DNA from: Corydoras sp. C115
Taxonomy: Eukaryota; Chordata; Actinopteri; Siluriformes; Callichthyidae
Length of the DNA stretch: 64,000 nt
Direction of reading: 5' to 3'
Assembly: GCA_019802505.1 (NCBI GenBank)
Contig: JAFMOC010000003.1
Location: 885,001-949,000, forward strand
The notes under the pieces are model-generated. The model was not told the origin of the DNA and did no database searches. It saw nothing but the letters and a program-made list of their open reading frames with translations. Shown here in pieces: positions 35,700 through 46,800 of the stretch (its first letter is position 1; every line of letters begins with the position of its first letter). Both the position numbers and the translations under genes were made by a program.

Positions 35700-36295
35700 G
35701 ACCAAATTAAAATCAAGTCAATTATTGTCCTCATTTTTTCTATAAGAGTAAACAAAGCATTAGCATTGCCATAATCAACATGAGTTGAGAATAGAACCTA
35801 AGAGATCCCACAGTTTTCTGTGTACAGTATCAATTCTTAATAATGCTGATATTTTAAACTCTATATTGTTGCTCTTTCACTTCCACTTTCAATAATCTGT
35901 ATTCATCTTTTGTTATTTCTTCATGTTTACAGCTTTTTCTTCCTTGTCTCTTTACATGTTTTTCTGTTTTTCATTTTCTTTATTCATTTTTTCATTCTTT
36001 CGTTTTTGCATAATTTTCTATTAATAGCAATATATGTATTGTAATAGAAGTTTCCAAAGTAGGTGTGACAGTTGGGCAGTGATGAGCACTTCCCTGTCAC
36101 ACCATGAAGTTCCCAGGTTCGATTCCCATGTGGGAAAAACACAGGTCCTTTTTCTGTGTGCTTTTTCCTGGCGTTCTGTAGTTTCCTTACTTGCCAATAA
36201 GTAAACTAGAGATAATACCATTTTTCTAAGCATTGGGGGTATGTATTAGTGCACTTGCATCAGGAAGTGTATTTTTTGTATGACTATGCCAAGGG

Positions 36296-36548
36296 GGTGG
36301 CACGGTGGCTTAGTGGTCAGCACGTTCGCCTCTCAGCACGTTCGCCTCCAAAAACATGGATCAAGGTCAACTGAGTTCTCCAAATTGCCCCATATAGAGT
36401 TCGTCTGTGTGAGTGAGCGTGTTCCCAGCGATAGATTGGCGCCCTGTCCTGGGTGTATCTGCCCAGCGCCCGAAACGTTCTCCCCTGGGTGGGGAACACG
36501 AACCCCCCCGTGACCCTAGTAGAGGATAAAGCGGAAGATAATGGATGG
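36296..36548 (+). mobile_element. DANA-like SINE, internal deletion
   Basis: About 95 bp are lost between the box A region and CAAAAACATGG, with CACGTTCGCCTC present on each side of the join. Confidence 0.88.
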
Positions 36549-36893
36549 AGGCGGCACGGTGGCTTAGTGGTCAGCACGTTCGCCTCTCAGCGCTAGGGAT
36601 TCCCGGTTCGAATCCCCATCTGGGTGGAGTTTCCATGTTCTCCCCGTGTCCGCGTGGGTTTCCTCCGGGTTCTCCGGTTTCCTCCCACAGTCCAAAAACA
36701 TGGATCAAGTCAATTGAGTTCTCCAAATTGCCCCATATAGAGTTCGTCTGTGTGAGTGAGTGTGTGCCCAGCGATAGATTGGCGCCCTGTCCTGGGTGTA
36801 TCTGCCCAGCGCCTGAAACGTTCTCCCCTGGATGGGCATGGGGAACCCCACCGCGACCCTAATATAGGATAAAAGCGGAAGATAATGAATGAA
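36549..36893 (+). mobile_element. DANA-like SINE, tandem with the previous copy
   Basis: Full length, directly follows GGATGGA of the preceding copy. Confidence 0.9.
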
Positions 36894-36960
36894 CTATGCC
36901 AAGGTAAATAAGCAGATTTCCCACTGTGGTGACCCGTAACGGAAACAGCCAAAAGAAATA

Positions 36961-37395
36961 ATTTTAGGCATTGTATGAAATTTATATGCAGTGTAATGGA
37001 CTGATAATGGACTGTTGAACTGTGCAAATGAATAAATACATAGTGTTTATTTAGCTTTAGCTTGTTCCTCTTGATAGTAAATGGTAAATGACCATAACTT
37101 TATGAAAAAAGACAAAGCCCATTATTCCTCTTACTGCAATGAGGAACTTACAGAAATCTGTTTAAGATATAAAATGTTTGACATTTATTACAGCATCTGA
37201 ATACAAAGAGTAAATATTTCTTCAAATATTTAGTTCTTTTTTATTTGAATAGACATTTAGCAAAATTGTCTTCAGTATGTACTGTTTTAGAGAGAAAAGG
37301 AATACCAATGCAGCTGAAAATGTTTAATGTGCATAAAATATTTGTAATATAATCTAATCTAACTAATCTAATGCATATAAGGTTCCATTTTTTTT
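36961..37395. other. Intergenic AT-rich spacer
   Basis: Nothing recognisable: no exon, no repeat family I know. Confidence 0.5.
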
Positions 37396-37734
37396 CATTC
37401 ATTCATTCATTATCTTCCGCTTTATCCTCTATTAGGGTTGCGGTGGGGTTCCCATGCCCATCCACGTCTCGGGCGCTGGGCAGATACACCCAGGACAGGG
37501 CGCCAATCCATCGCTGGGCACACACTCACTCACACAGACACACTCTATATGGGGCAATTTGGAGAATTCACTTGACTTGATCCATGTTTTTGGACTGTGG
37601 GAGGAAACCGGAGAACCCAGAGGAAACCCACGCAGACACGGGGAGAACATGGAAACTCCACCCAGATGGGGATTCGAACCGGGAATCCCTAGCGCTGAGA
37701 GGAGAACGTGCTAACCACTAAGCCACCGTGCCGC
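37396..37734 (-). mobile_element. DANA-like SINE
   Basis: Full length but with a short deletion (ATCCACGTCTC); TSD TAAGGTTCCATTTT. Confidence 0.92.
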
Positions 37735-38190
37735 CTAAGGTTCCATTTTACACTGAAAATACATTCTGTTTTGTAGGTAACTATAAATCAAATAAAATAC
37801 ATATGCATATTTTATAGTGTAAATGCGATAAAGAAATTAGTCCTATCATAATAAACCATGTTATACATTGATTATAAAGTACTCCATGAGTGACACGAAT
37901 TCTTGATATAGATGTGAAAGTGACACTTATTGTGAGGTCAGTTATCAGTATGTTAGACACACCCACCATGTATCAGTCATCAGTGAGGACACTGTTACTC
38001 ATTTATAAGAAAGGACTATGGTCTAACTGACACAGACTGTGCATGAAAATAAAAATGCTACACATTATTCCACAGCTTAAACCACCAAGGAAATGAAAAT
38101 GTATTTAATGTAAATATAAGACAATCAGTAAAAAATGTGTATATTGAGTGTCTTTCTAAAATAAACATTTTTGATCCTCAGTAAATCTTT
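37735..38190. other. Intergenic AT-rich spacer
   Basis: Nothing recognisable beyond the TSDs of the flanking SINEs. Confidence 0.5.
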
Positions 38191-38680
38191 TCATTCATTT
38201 ATTCATTATCTTCCGCTTTATCCTCTATTAGGGTCGCGGTTGGGTTCCCCATGCCCATCCAGGGGAGAATGTCTAGGGCGCTGGGCAGATAGACCCAGGA
38301 CAGGGCGCCAATCCATCGCCGGGCACACACTCACTCACACACACACTCTATATGGGGCAATTTGGGGAATTCAATTGACTTGATCCATGTTTTTGGACTG
38401 TGGAGAACGTTTTGGGTGCTGGGCAGATAGACCCAGGACAGGGCGCCAATCTGTTGCTGGACACACACTCACTCACACACAAACACACTCTATATGGGGC
38501 AATTTTGAGAATTCAATTGACTTGATCCATGTTTTTGGACTGTGGGAGGAAACCGGAGAACCCGGAGGAAACCCACGCAGACACGGGGAGAACATGGAAA
38601 CTCCACCTATATGGGGATTCGAACCGGGAATCCCTAGCGCTGAGAGGCGAATGTGCTAACCACTAAGCCTCCTTGCCGCC
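38191..38680 (-). mobile_element. DANA-like SINE with internal tandem duplication
   Basis: The segment from GAGAACGT through GGACTGTGG occurs twice, giving about 490 bp inside one TSD, CCTCAGTAAATCTT. Comparable with 4904-5549. Confidence 0.9.
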
Positions 38681-38811
38681 CCTCAGTAAATCTTAGAGTC
38701 CTTAAAAGTTATCACTGTAGCATTCAGGTAGTGTTGTGTCTGAGGAACTGGTGTCACTTCAAATGAAAACAGATGATAAACATAGTTAGAGAAGTTAAGA
38801 TACTATAATTG

Positions 38812-38913
38812 CCCAGCGATAGATTGTTGCCAGAAACTTTCTCCCCCGGATGGGCATGGGGAATCCCCCACGACCTTAATATAGGATAAAGCAGAAGATA
38901 ATGGATGGATGGA
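38812..38913 (+). mobile_element. DANA-like SINE, 3' end only
   Basis: About 100 bp tail fragment from GCCCAGCGATAGATT, with TSD AAGATACTATAATT, so it integrated already 5'-truncated. Confidence 0.88.
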
Positions 38914-39007
38914 AGATACTATAATTGAGTAGCAAACAGAATTTACTGCAGACACTATTTACCTCATCGTTGTACTTCATATACCAGCAAAACTGCAATG
39001 ACCTGCA

Positions 39008-39226
39008 TATAAACCAATATATTTGGGTGTGGTAGCTCAGTGGTTATGGTGTTGGGCTTACAATCCAAGGGGTGTGGGTTCAAATCTCAGGTCCACTAAA
39101 GTTACCACTGTGGGTCCTTGAGCAAGACCCTTAACCCTAATTGCTCCAGCGTGGGCTGTATGTAACCCTGTGTTGTGACTTGGGCTATAAAGTCACTTTG
39201 GATAAAAGCGTCTGCTAAATGACCAA
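39008..39226 (+). mobile_element. Second tRNA SINE family with an L2-type tail
   Basis: Box A GTAGCTCAGTGG and box B GGTTCAAATCT, then GGTCCTTGAGCAAGACCCTTAACCC and the L2-type 3' end AGTCACTTTGGATAAAAGCG. A related fragment lies at 8457-8600. Confidence 0.85.
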
Positions 39227-39288
39227 ATATACTGAGCAGTGGACCTATTAATGACTATTTAGTATTTTAAAGTAACATGTTAAATAAC

Positions 39289-39634
39289 GGGCGGCATGGT
39301 GGCTTAGTGGTTAGCACATTGGCCTCTCAGCACTAGGGATTCCCGGTTCGAATCCCCATCTGGGTGGAGTTTCCATGTTCTCCCTGTGTCCGCGTGAGTT
39401 TCCTCTGGGTTCTCCGGTTTCCTCCCACAATCCAAAAACATGGATCAAGTCAATTGAATTCTCCAAATTGCCCCATATAGAGTGTGTCTGTGTGAGTGAG
39501 TGTGTGCCCAGCGATGGATTGGCGCCCTGTCCTGGGTCTATCTGCCCAGCGCCCGAAACGTTCTCCTCTGGATGGGCAAAGAGGATAAAGGATAGAGGAT
39601 AGAGGATAAAGCGGATGATAATGAATGAATGAAT
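39289..39634 (+). mobile_element. DANA-like SINE
   Basis: Full length, TSD TGTTAAATAAC. GAGGATAAAGGATAGAGGATA shows local slippage. Confidence 0.92.
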
Positions 39635-39984
39635 GTTAAATAACTTGATTGTTTTGATATACAGTGTTTTGGCATTCCTTTTCAGAGTTCTTCTTTAGAG
39701 TTGAAATTTTGAAATTATTATTATTTTTTTTAAATGTCACCACATTCTCAAGACCTTTTCTGTTGTGTAAACAATAGATCACACTTTCTGTGTCCACGGA
39801 AAGATGTATTTTGCAATCATAGTTTGGAAAAGATGCTATAAATAAAGTCCTGTGAGTTCAATGGGTGAATCAGAATCCAGGAGGTTTATTAATGTATATT
39901 TTTATAGGAATTCAGCTAAAATACACTAAAACAGGCAGATCATTCCTGGTATATTTTGATGTTGCTTCATATTATTAAATTGTT

Positions 39985-40050
39985 CTCATTTGTAAGTCGC
40001 TTTGGATAAAAGTGTCTGCTAAATGACTAAATGTAAATGTAAATTGACTT
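39985..40050 (+). mobile_element. L2-type LINE tail
   Basis: GTAAGTCGCTTTGGATAAAA, then GTGTCTGCTAAATG and TAAATGTAAATGTAAA. Confidence 0.8.
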
Positions 40051-40433
40051 GCTTATTACTTGGAAAGCTATTTTAAATTTCTTGGCCTTGTGACCCGTAT
40101 TTTCATTGCTGATGACCAAAAAAACACGTGTTTGACACTCATACTATGTAGGTGCACCATATTTATCTGCGCTGTTAGTAATCAACAATTTTTGCAAAGT
40201 TGCTGAGGCCTTGGGAAAAAAAAAAACATTTGCCGGACTTAATGTGGTATTTATGTATTAACAATCCCTGCTGCATTGAAGATGATTCACTGCCAAGATT
40301 ATAGAGTATCTCATAGAGTCGGCAGTGTTTTTTCCATTGCTAAATAAATAAAAATTGGGAACTGGGAAACCAAATATATTTTTTGTAATTAGTATGTATT
40401 TTTACTTTATCTTTCTTTTATTGTATTTTTTTT

Positions 40434-40771
40434 TCATTCATTCATTATCTCCCGCTTTATCCTCTATTAGGGTCGCGGAGGGGTTCCCCATGCCCATCCA
40501 GGGGAGAACGTCCCAGGCGCTGGGCAGATAGACCCAGGACAGGGCGCCAATCCATCGCTGGGCACACACTCACTCACACAGACACACTCTATATGGGGCA
40601 ATTTGGAGAATTCAATTGAGTTGATCCATGTTTTTGGACTGTGGGAGGAAATTGGAGAACCCGGAGGAAACCCACGCGGACACGGGGAGAACATGAAAAC
40701 TCCACCCAGATGGGGATTCGAACCGGGAATCCCTAGCGCTGAGAGGCGAACTTGCTAACCACTAAGCCACC
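40434..40771 (-). mobile_element. DANA-like SINE
   Basis: Lacks only the last bases of the tRNA head (ends AAGCCACC); flanks are AT-rich. Confidence 0.9.
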
Positions 40772-41654
40772 TAATGTATTTTTAATCTAATTGTAATTAA
40801 ATTTTACATTTAAGTGTACATTTGTACCTGTTACATTTGTCATGTGTGACAAATATAGTAAGTCTAAATCATGTAAAAATAATTAAATGTAACTCATTAG
40901 AATCAGAATACACAAAGATTTAATACATTTATTTATTTTTTTATTTTTATTTTTTAATCTTTATTTTTTAATTTATTTTTTAACCCTTTAACGTCCTGCT
41001 CAACCGTTTGGTAGAGCACACTTTCAGTCACTATATCTTATTGAAAACGTTGTTAAACTTAATTCAACCTGATTGTGCCGTATCTACCATTCGGTAGAGA
41101 CATGTTATGCAAGAAAAATTCACTAGGGGTTACTTTGTCTTTTAGTAGTATGACGTTTAAGTTCACCTCCATAGACGAAGTTGGCAACCAGCAAAACAAG
41201 CCACACATTCGGACGTATCTTGGCCGAATTTTTAAAGATAAGCATATTTTCTTTGCATAGTGTAGTTTGAGAAGCTTTAATTATCAGAATAATGTAACTT
41301 TTTACAGCAAAAATATGTTTTATAAGGGTCAAATAATTTTTTTAAATGGTTGAGATGGCCGTTTATGGTAAAAGTAGATACAGTATGCTTAGCTATAGTA
41401 ATTAGAACCAACTTTTTGGTTTGAATTAAAAATCTCTGATCATTCATATTTTGTTTTTGTAACACATTTATTGTTATTACATGCAATATATTTAAATCTA
41501 TTTATTTCACAAATTTTGACACATACAAGGAAAATGGTTAATTTTTCAACACATTCTATGCTATTTTATCCCTTATTTATTATCCCTTATTTTATTATTA
41601 TTATTAATTTTAAATTATTTATTAAATTTTTTTGCAAATAATAGATGGACACAA

Positions 41655-42236
41655 AAATATTTAAAGGTCCAAGACCACATTCTGTCTGATGTTGAGTCGG
41701 ATGTTTATCTGAGTGATGACAATTATAAAATAGAGGATCTAGATTATCTATGTTTTTTTAGCCCATCCAAACAGTAGATTCTGGAGAAACATCTTTTGAG
41801 TCAATCGATGATGAGGACATAGTCTCAACAAGTTTATCTTTTAAACCGCCACCCCGTAAGAAAAAGATGAAAGAGGAAAAACTCCCTGAAAACAATTTCC
41901 CTAGAGGAGCCAGAGGACACATGTAACCCTACTTCACCCACAGGCCTAAACAAAGGCAGGGAGGAAATTTAGAAACATGAAGACATTGGGACATTCCAGG
42001 TTCATAATTCAAGATTTGAGCCCCCTGATGCTGTGAAGACACCATTCCAGTACTTCAAAACACTCTTCACTGACAATATGATTGAACATATTGCACAACA
42101 GACAAATCTGTATTCTGCTCAAGAGTTAAGGGAACCAATCAAAACTAGTCCACAAGAGATTGAAGAGCATTTGGCAAAGCTAATGCAATGTCTTAATGCA
42201 AACCAGCAATGCTTCATAGCATACCACAAGAAATAA
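41655..42236 (+). pseudogene. piggyBac transposase, N-terminal remnant
   Basis: An acidic leader-like stretch (LSDVESDVYLSDD, about 41682-41720) is followed after several stops by the typical start of the DDE_Tnp_1_7 domain, TPFQYFKTLFTDNMIEHIAQ and QTNLYSAQEL (42040-42130). The reading stops at 42234-42236. No DDD catalytic core follows, so most of the domain has been deleted. Confidence 0.78.
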
Positions 42237-42412
42237 CCTGGATCCAACGCTGAAAAACCATTAGTGCTGTTGTACATCACACAAGAGTATTTCAAAAAAG
42301 GCACAAAGGTTAACAAAGTTAACATGTTTTTGCACTTTATTATTGCTTTTTATTGTTGTTGTTACTATTTGTTAATGTTTTATTATTATTATTGTTAAAA
42401 TTTTCTGATTTT

Positions 42413-42786
42413 GGGGTGACACAGTGGCTTAGTGGTTTAGCATGTTCTCCTTTCAGCGCTAGGGATTCCTGGTTCAAATCCCAATCTGGGTGGAGTTTCC
42501 ATGTTGTCCCTGTGTCCACGTGGGTTTCTTCCAGGTTCTGCAGTTTCCTCCCAGAGTCCAAAAACATGGATCAAGGTCAATTGAATTCTCCAAATTGCCC
42601 CATATAGAGTGTGTTTGTGTGTATGTCTGTGTGAGTGAGTGTGTGCCCAGTGATAGATTGCCCCCCTGTCCTGGGTGTATCTGCTCAGCGCCCGAAACGT
42701 TCTCCCCTGGATGGGCATGGGGAACACCCCCCCGCCGTGACCCTAATATAGGATAAAGAGGAAGATAATGGATGGATGGATGGATG
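42413..42786 (+). mobile_element. DANA-like SINE inside a piggyBac element
   Basis: Full length with diverged box A (CAGTGGCTTAGTGGTTTAGC); sits in the deleted part of the transposon. Confidence 0.88.
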
Positions 42787-43156
42787 TTATGATTTTACTA
42801 CAAATATGTCTCAGAAGGAACATTAAATCCCAAAGCTCTCACAACCAGATAATATATGACAACCTTGGACATATCCCACTTCTCTAAAAAGTCAACAAAA
42901 CAAAGAGTTAACATGTCAATGCCCTTTGTTAAAATTTTTTTTGTATTTCTGGTTCTTGTTCTTAGTTTTACCATAGACTGCCATCTCAACCGTTTGGTAG
43001 AGGTGTGTATTTTGAAAACTGGGGGGTCTATTTTAAAAAAAACCACCAATTGTTTTTATTAATGCCCCAAACATATAAAAAAAAGAAATAAATAATTTTT
43101 CCTTTGCTTTTTTCTTAGTGAGGACATTAAAGGCTTAAATATGTTTGCCAACTGCG

Positions 43157-43328
43157 CGGCACGGTGGCTTAGTGGTTAGCACGTTCGCCTCTCAGCACTA
43201 GGGATTCCCGGTTCGAATCCCCATCTGGGTGGAGTTTTCATGTTCTACCCGTGTCTGCGTGGGTTTCTTCCGGGTTCTCCGGTTTCCTCCCAGAATCCAA
43301 AAACGCTAACCACTAAGCCACTGTGCCA
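43157..43328 (+). mobile_element. DANA-like SINE, folded fragment
   Basis: Plus-strand head to CCAAAAACG, then directly the inverted head end GCTAACCACTAAGCCACTGTG, giving a small hairpin-like unit. Confidence 0.83.
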
Positions 43329-43395
43329 TTCCCATCACTTCTAAATACAGATATAAAAAAATATTTGAGGATCACCGACGATCTGTTTGTGTTTA

Positions 43396-43748
43396 TTCAT
43401 TCATTCATTCATTATCTCCCGCTTTATCCTCTATTAGGGTCGCGGTGGGGTTCCCCATGCCCATCCAGGGGAGAACGTTTCGGGCGCTGGGCAGATAGAC
43501 CCAGGACAGGGCGCCAATCCATCGCTGGGCACACACTCACACACACACACACACACTCTATATGGAGCAATTTGGAGAATTCAATTGACTTGATCCATGT
43601 TTTTGGACTGTGGGAGGAAACCGGAGAACCCGGAGGAAACCCACGCAGACACGGGGAGAACATGGAAACTCCACCCAGATTGGGATTCGAACCGGGAATC
43701 CCTAGCGCTGAGAGGCGAACGTGCTAACCACTAAGCCACCGTGCCGCC
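43396..43748 (-). mobile_element. DANA-like SINE just upstream of polr2j
   Basis: Full length, TSD TGTTTGTGTTTA; ends 135 bp before the polr2j start codon, so it probably borders or overlaps the promoter. Confidence 0.92.
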
Positions 43749-43883
43749 TTGTTTGTGTTTATTGTGTTAATAATATGAGCTCAATGAGGACCTCTGCTGG
43801 TGAGGTGTGGGTGGTGTTCTGTTACGTAGTCTGCGTCGTGTACGGAGAGCTGTTATCGTTAGCACGCGGGCACAGCGGGAAAA

Positions 43884-46800
43884 ATGAACGCGCCGCCGGC
43901 TTTTGAGTCTTTTCTTCTGTTTGAGGGGGAAAAGAAGTAAGTATTAAACCATGACTGGTGTTTAAAATGCTTCCTAATATTCTGCACCTTATTGTGTTAT
44001 TGTGTGTGTTCAGCAAAAACTAATCCAGCAGAAAAAATAGTGGGTTAGCCAGTTAGCTTAGCATCAAGGGTTTACAATAAAGTGACTTATTCCTGATTTG
44101 AAATAATAATTAGCTGATTAATTAATTAATTAATTATATCATCAGTCTTTAACTTTGATAATGCTCACCTTTATACGTGTGCTTTGCAGTTATGTGATTT
44201 TATTTAGTCTAAGCTTAAATGATTTAGTTTGCAGCTGGTCACTTGTCTACCACCTATGCACGTCTTTGTGTTTTTGTAAAAACTTACATATGACCTGTCC
44301 ACCTTTAGATCTCTCCACCTTTAGATCTGTCCACCCTCAGACCTGTCCACCCTCAGACCTGTCCACCCTCAGACCTGTCCACCCTCAGACCTGTCCACCT
44401 TTAGATCTCTCCATCCTCAGACCTGTCCACCTTTAGATCTCTCCATCCTCAGACCTGTCCACCTTTAGACCTGTCCACCTTTAGATCTCTCCATCCTCAG
44501 ACCTGTCCACCTTTAGATCTCTCCACCTTTAGATCTGTCCACCCTCAGACCTGTCCACCCTCAGACCTGTCCACCCTCAGACCTGTCCACCCTCAGACCT
44601 GTCCACCCTCAGACCTGTCCACCTTTAGATCTCTCCATCCTCAGACCTGTCCACCTTTAGATCTCTCCATCCTCAGACCTGTCCACCTTTAGATCTCTCC
44701 ACCTTTAGATCTGTCCACCCTCAGACCTGTCCACCTTTAGATCTGTCCACCCTCAGACCTCTCCACCCTCAGACCTGTCCACCTTTAGATCTCTCCATCC
44801 TCAGACCTGTCCACCTTTAGATCTCTCCATCCTCAGACCTGTCCACCTTTAGATCTCTCCACCTTTAGATCTGTCCACCTTTAGATCTGTCCACCCTCAG
44901 ACCTGTCAACCTTTAGACCTCTCCACCCTCAGACCTGTCCACCCTCAGACCTGTCCACCCTCAGACCTGTCCACCCTCAGACCTGTCCACCCTCAGACCT
45001 GTCCACCCTCAGACCTGTTCACCCTCAGACCTGTTCACCCTCAGACCTGTTCACCCTCAGACCTGTCCACCTTTAGATCTGTCCACCCTCAGACCTGTTC
45101 ACCCTCAGACCTGTCCACCTTTAGATCTGTCCACCCTCAGACCTGTCAACCTTTAGACCTCTCCACCCTCAGACCTGTCCACCCTCAGACCTGTCCACCC
45201 TCAGACCTGTCCACCTTTAGACCTGTCCACCTTTAGACCTGTCCACCTTTAGACCTGTCCACCCTCAGACCTCTCCACCCTCAGACCTCTCCACCCTCAG
45301 ACCTGTCCACCTTTAGATCTCTCCATCCTCAGACCTGTCCACCTTTAGATCTCTCCACCTTTAGATCTGTCCACCCTCAGACCTGTCCACCTTTAGATCT
45401 CTCCACATTTAGATCTCTCCAACTTTAGATCTGTCCACCTTTAGATCTGTCCACCCTCAGACCTGTTCACCCTCAGACCTGTCCACCTTTAGATCTGTTC
45501 ACCCTCAGACCTCTCAACCCTCAGACCTCTCCACCTTTAGATCTCTCCACCCTCAGACCTGTCCACCCTCAGACCTGTCCACCCTCAGACCTGTCCACCC
45601 TCAGACCTGTCCATCCTCAGCCCTGTCCATCCTCAGACCTGTCCACCCCCATACCTGTCCACCCCCATACCTGTCCACCTTTAGATCTCTCCACCCTCAG
45701 ACCTGTCCACCCTCAGACCTCTCAACCCTCAGACCTGTCCACCTTTAGATCTCTCCACCCTCAGACCTGTCCACCTTTAGACCTCTCCACCGTCTGACCT
45801 GTCCACCTTTAGACCTGTCCACCCTCAGACCTCTCCTCCTTTAGATCTCTCCACCTTTAGACCTCTTCACCCTCAGACTCCACCTTTAGACCTGTCCACC
45901 TTTAGATCTCTCCACCCTCAGACCTCTCAACCCTCAGACCTCTTCACCTTTAGATCTCTCCACCCTCAGACCCCTGTCCACCCTCAGGCCCCTTGTCCAC
46001 CCTCAGACCCCTCTCCCCACCCTCAGACCTCTCCACCCTCAGACCTGTCCACCCTCAGACCTCTTCACCTTTAGATCTCTCCACCCTCAGACCCCTGTCC
46101 ACCCTCAGACCCACCCTCAGACCCCTGTCCACCCTCAGACCCACCCTCAGACCCCTCTCCACCCTCAGACCTCTCCACCTTTAGATCTCTCCACCCTCAG
46201 ACCCCTGTCCACCCTCAGACCCCTTGTCCACCCTCAGACCCCTCTCCACCCTCAGACCTGTCCACCCTTAGACCTGTCCACCTTTAGACCTCTCCACCCT
46301 CAAACCTGTCCACCCTCAAACCTCTCCACCTTGAGTCCTCTCCACCTTGAGATCTCCTGTCAATAAGTCTGTTTTTCTGTAGATGGTTCTCTCCGGCTGC
46401 GTGGCTGTAGATATAGTTGCTTACCTGCTGATGTCTCTCCTCTTCTCTAATATTAGAAATACCCGTGTCCATCATTAGATCTACACCAAATCAAATTATA
46501 TTTTTATAACCACCTGTGATGTTATTTTTGTTACAGGATTACAATTACCAAAGACACCAAGGTGCCTAATGCATGTTTATTTACATTAAACAAAGAAGAC
46601 CACACACTGGGAAACATTATTCGATCGTAAGGACCAGCTTTACCAGCTTTACTCAGACTGCTGCACACTTCTTGTATATGTAAAAATAAATTTTGGGTTG
46701 TTGTTTTTTTTAACAGGCAGCTGCTGAAGGATCCTCAGGTGTTGTTTGCAGGCTACAAAGTTCCACATCCACTGGAGCATAAGATTGTGATCCGGGTTCA

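Larger units (their letters stand above)
36066..36960 (+). mobile_element. Older zebrafish-type DANA SINE, split by two younger SINEs
   Basis: 36066-36295 has a tRNA-like part (GGGCAGTGATGAGCAC, box B GGTTCGATTCCC). 36893-36960 has the DANA-like 3' end CCCACTGTGGTGACCCGTAA, CGGAAACAGCC. TSD ACTATGCCAAGG brackets the inserted pair 36296-36893. Confidence 0.7.
40984..43134 (+). mobile_element. Degenerate piggyBac-family transposon
   Basis: TTAA at 40980-40983 is followed by CCCTTTAACGTCCT; the right end, inverted, reads GCCTTTAATGTCCTCA next to TTAA at 43135-43138. TTAA targets and CCY termini are piggyBac hallmarks. AACCGTTTGGTAGAG occurs near both ends. It contains a transposase remnant and an inserted SINE (42413-42786). 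Confidence 0.87.

Noticed and set aside
42798..43049. Minus-strand frame of 83 residues inside the piggyBac element (DMSKVVIYYLVVRALGFNVP)
   Set aside because: Opposite strand to the recognised transposase remnant; no convincing match to piggyBac or any other protein I know.
44155..46184. Proline/leucine-rich repeat proteins in the minisatellite
   Set aside because: The repeat is intronic in polr2j, frames are short and broken, and 16-bp units do not keep a reading frame.
44285..46345. CRISPR-like array
   Set aside because: Units are contiguous 16-bp tandem copies with no variable spacers, in a vertebrate intron.
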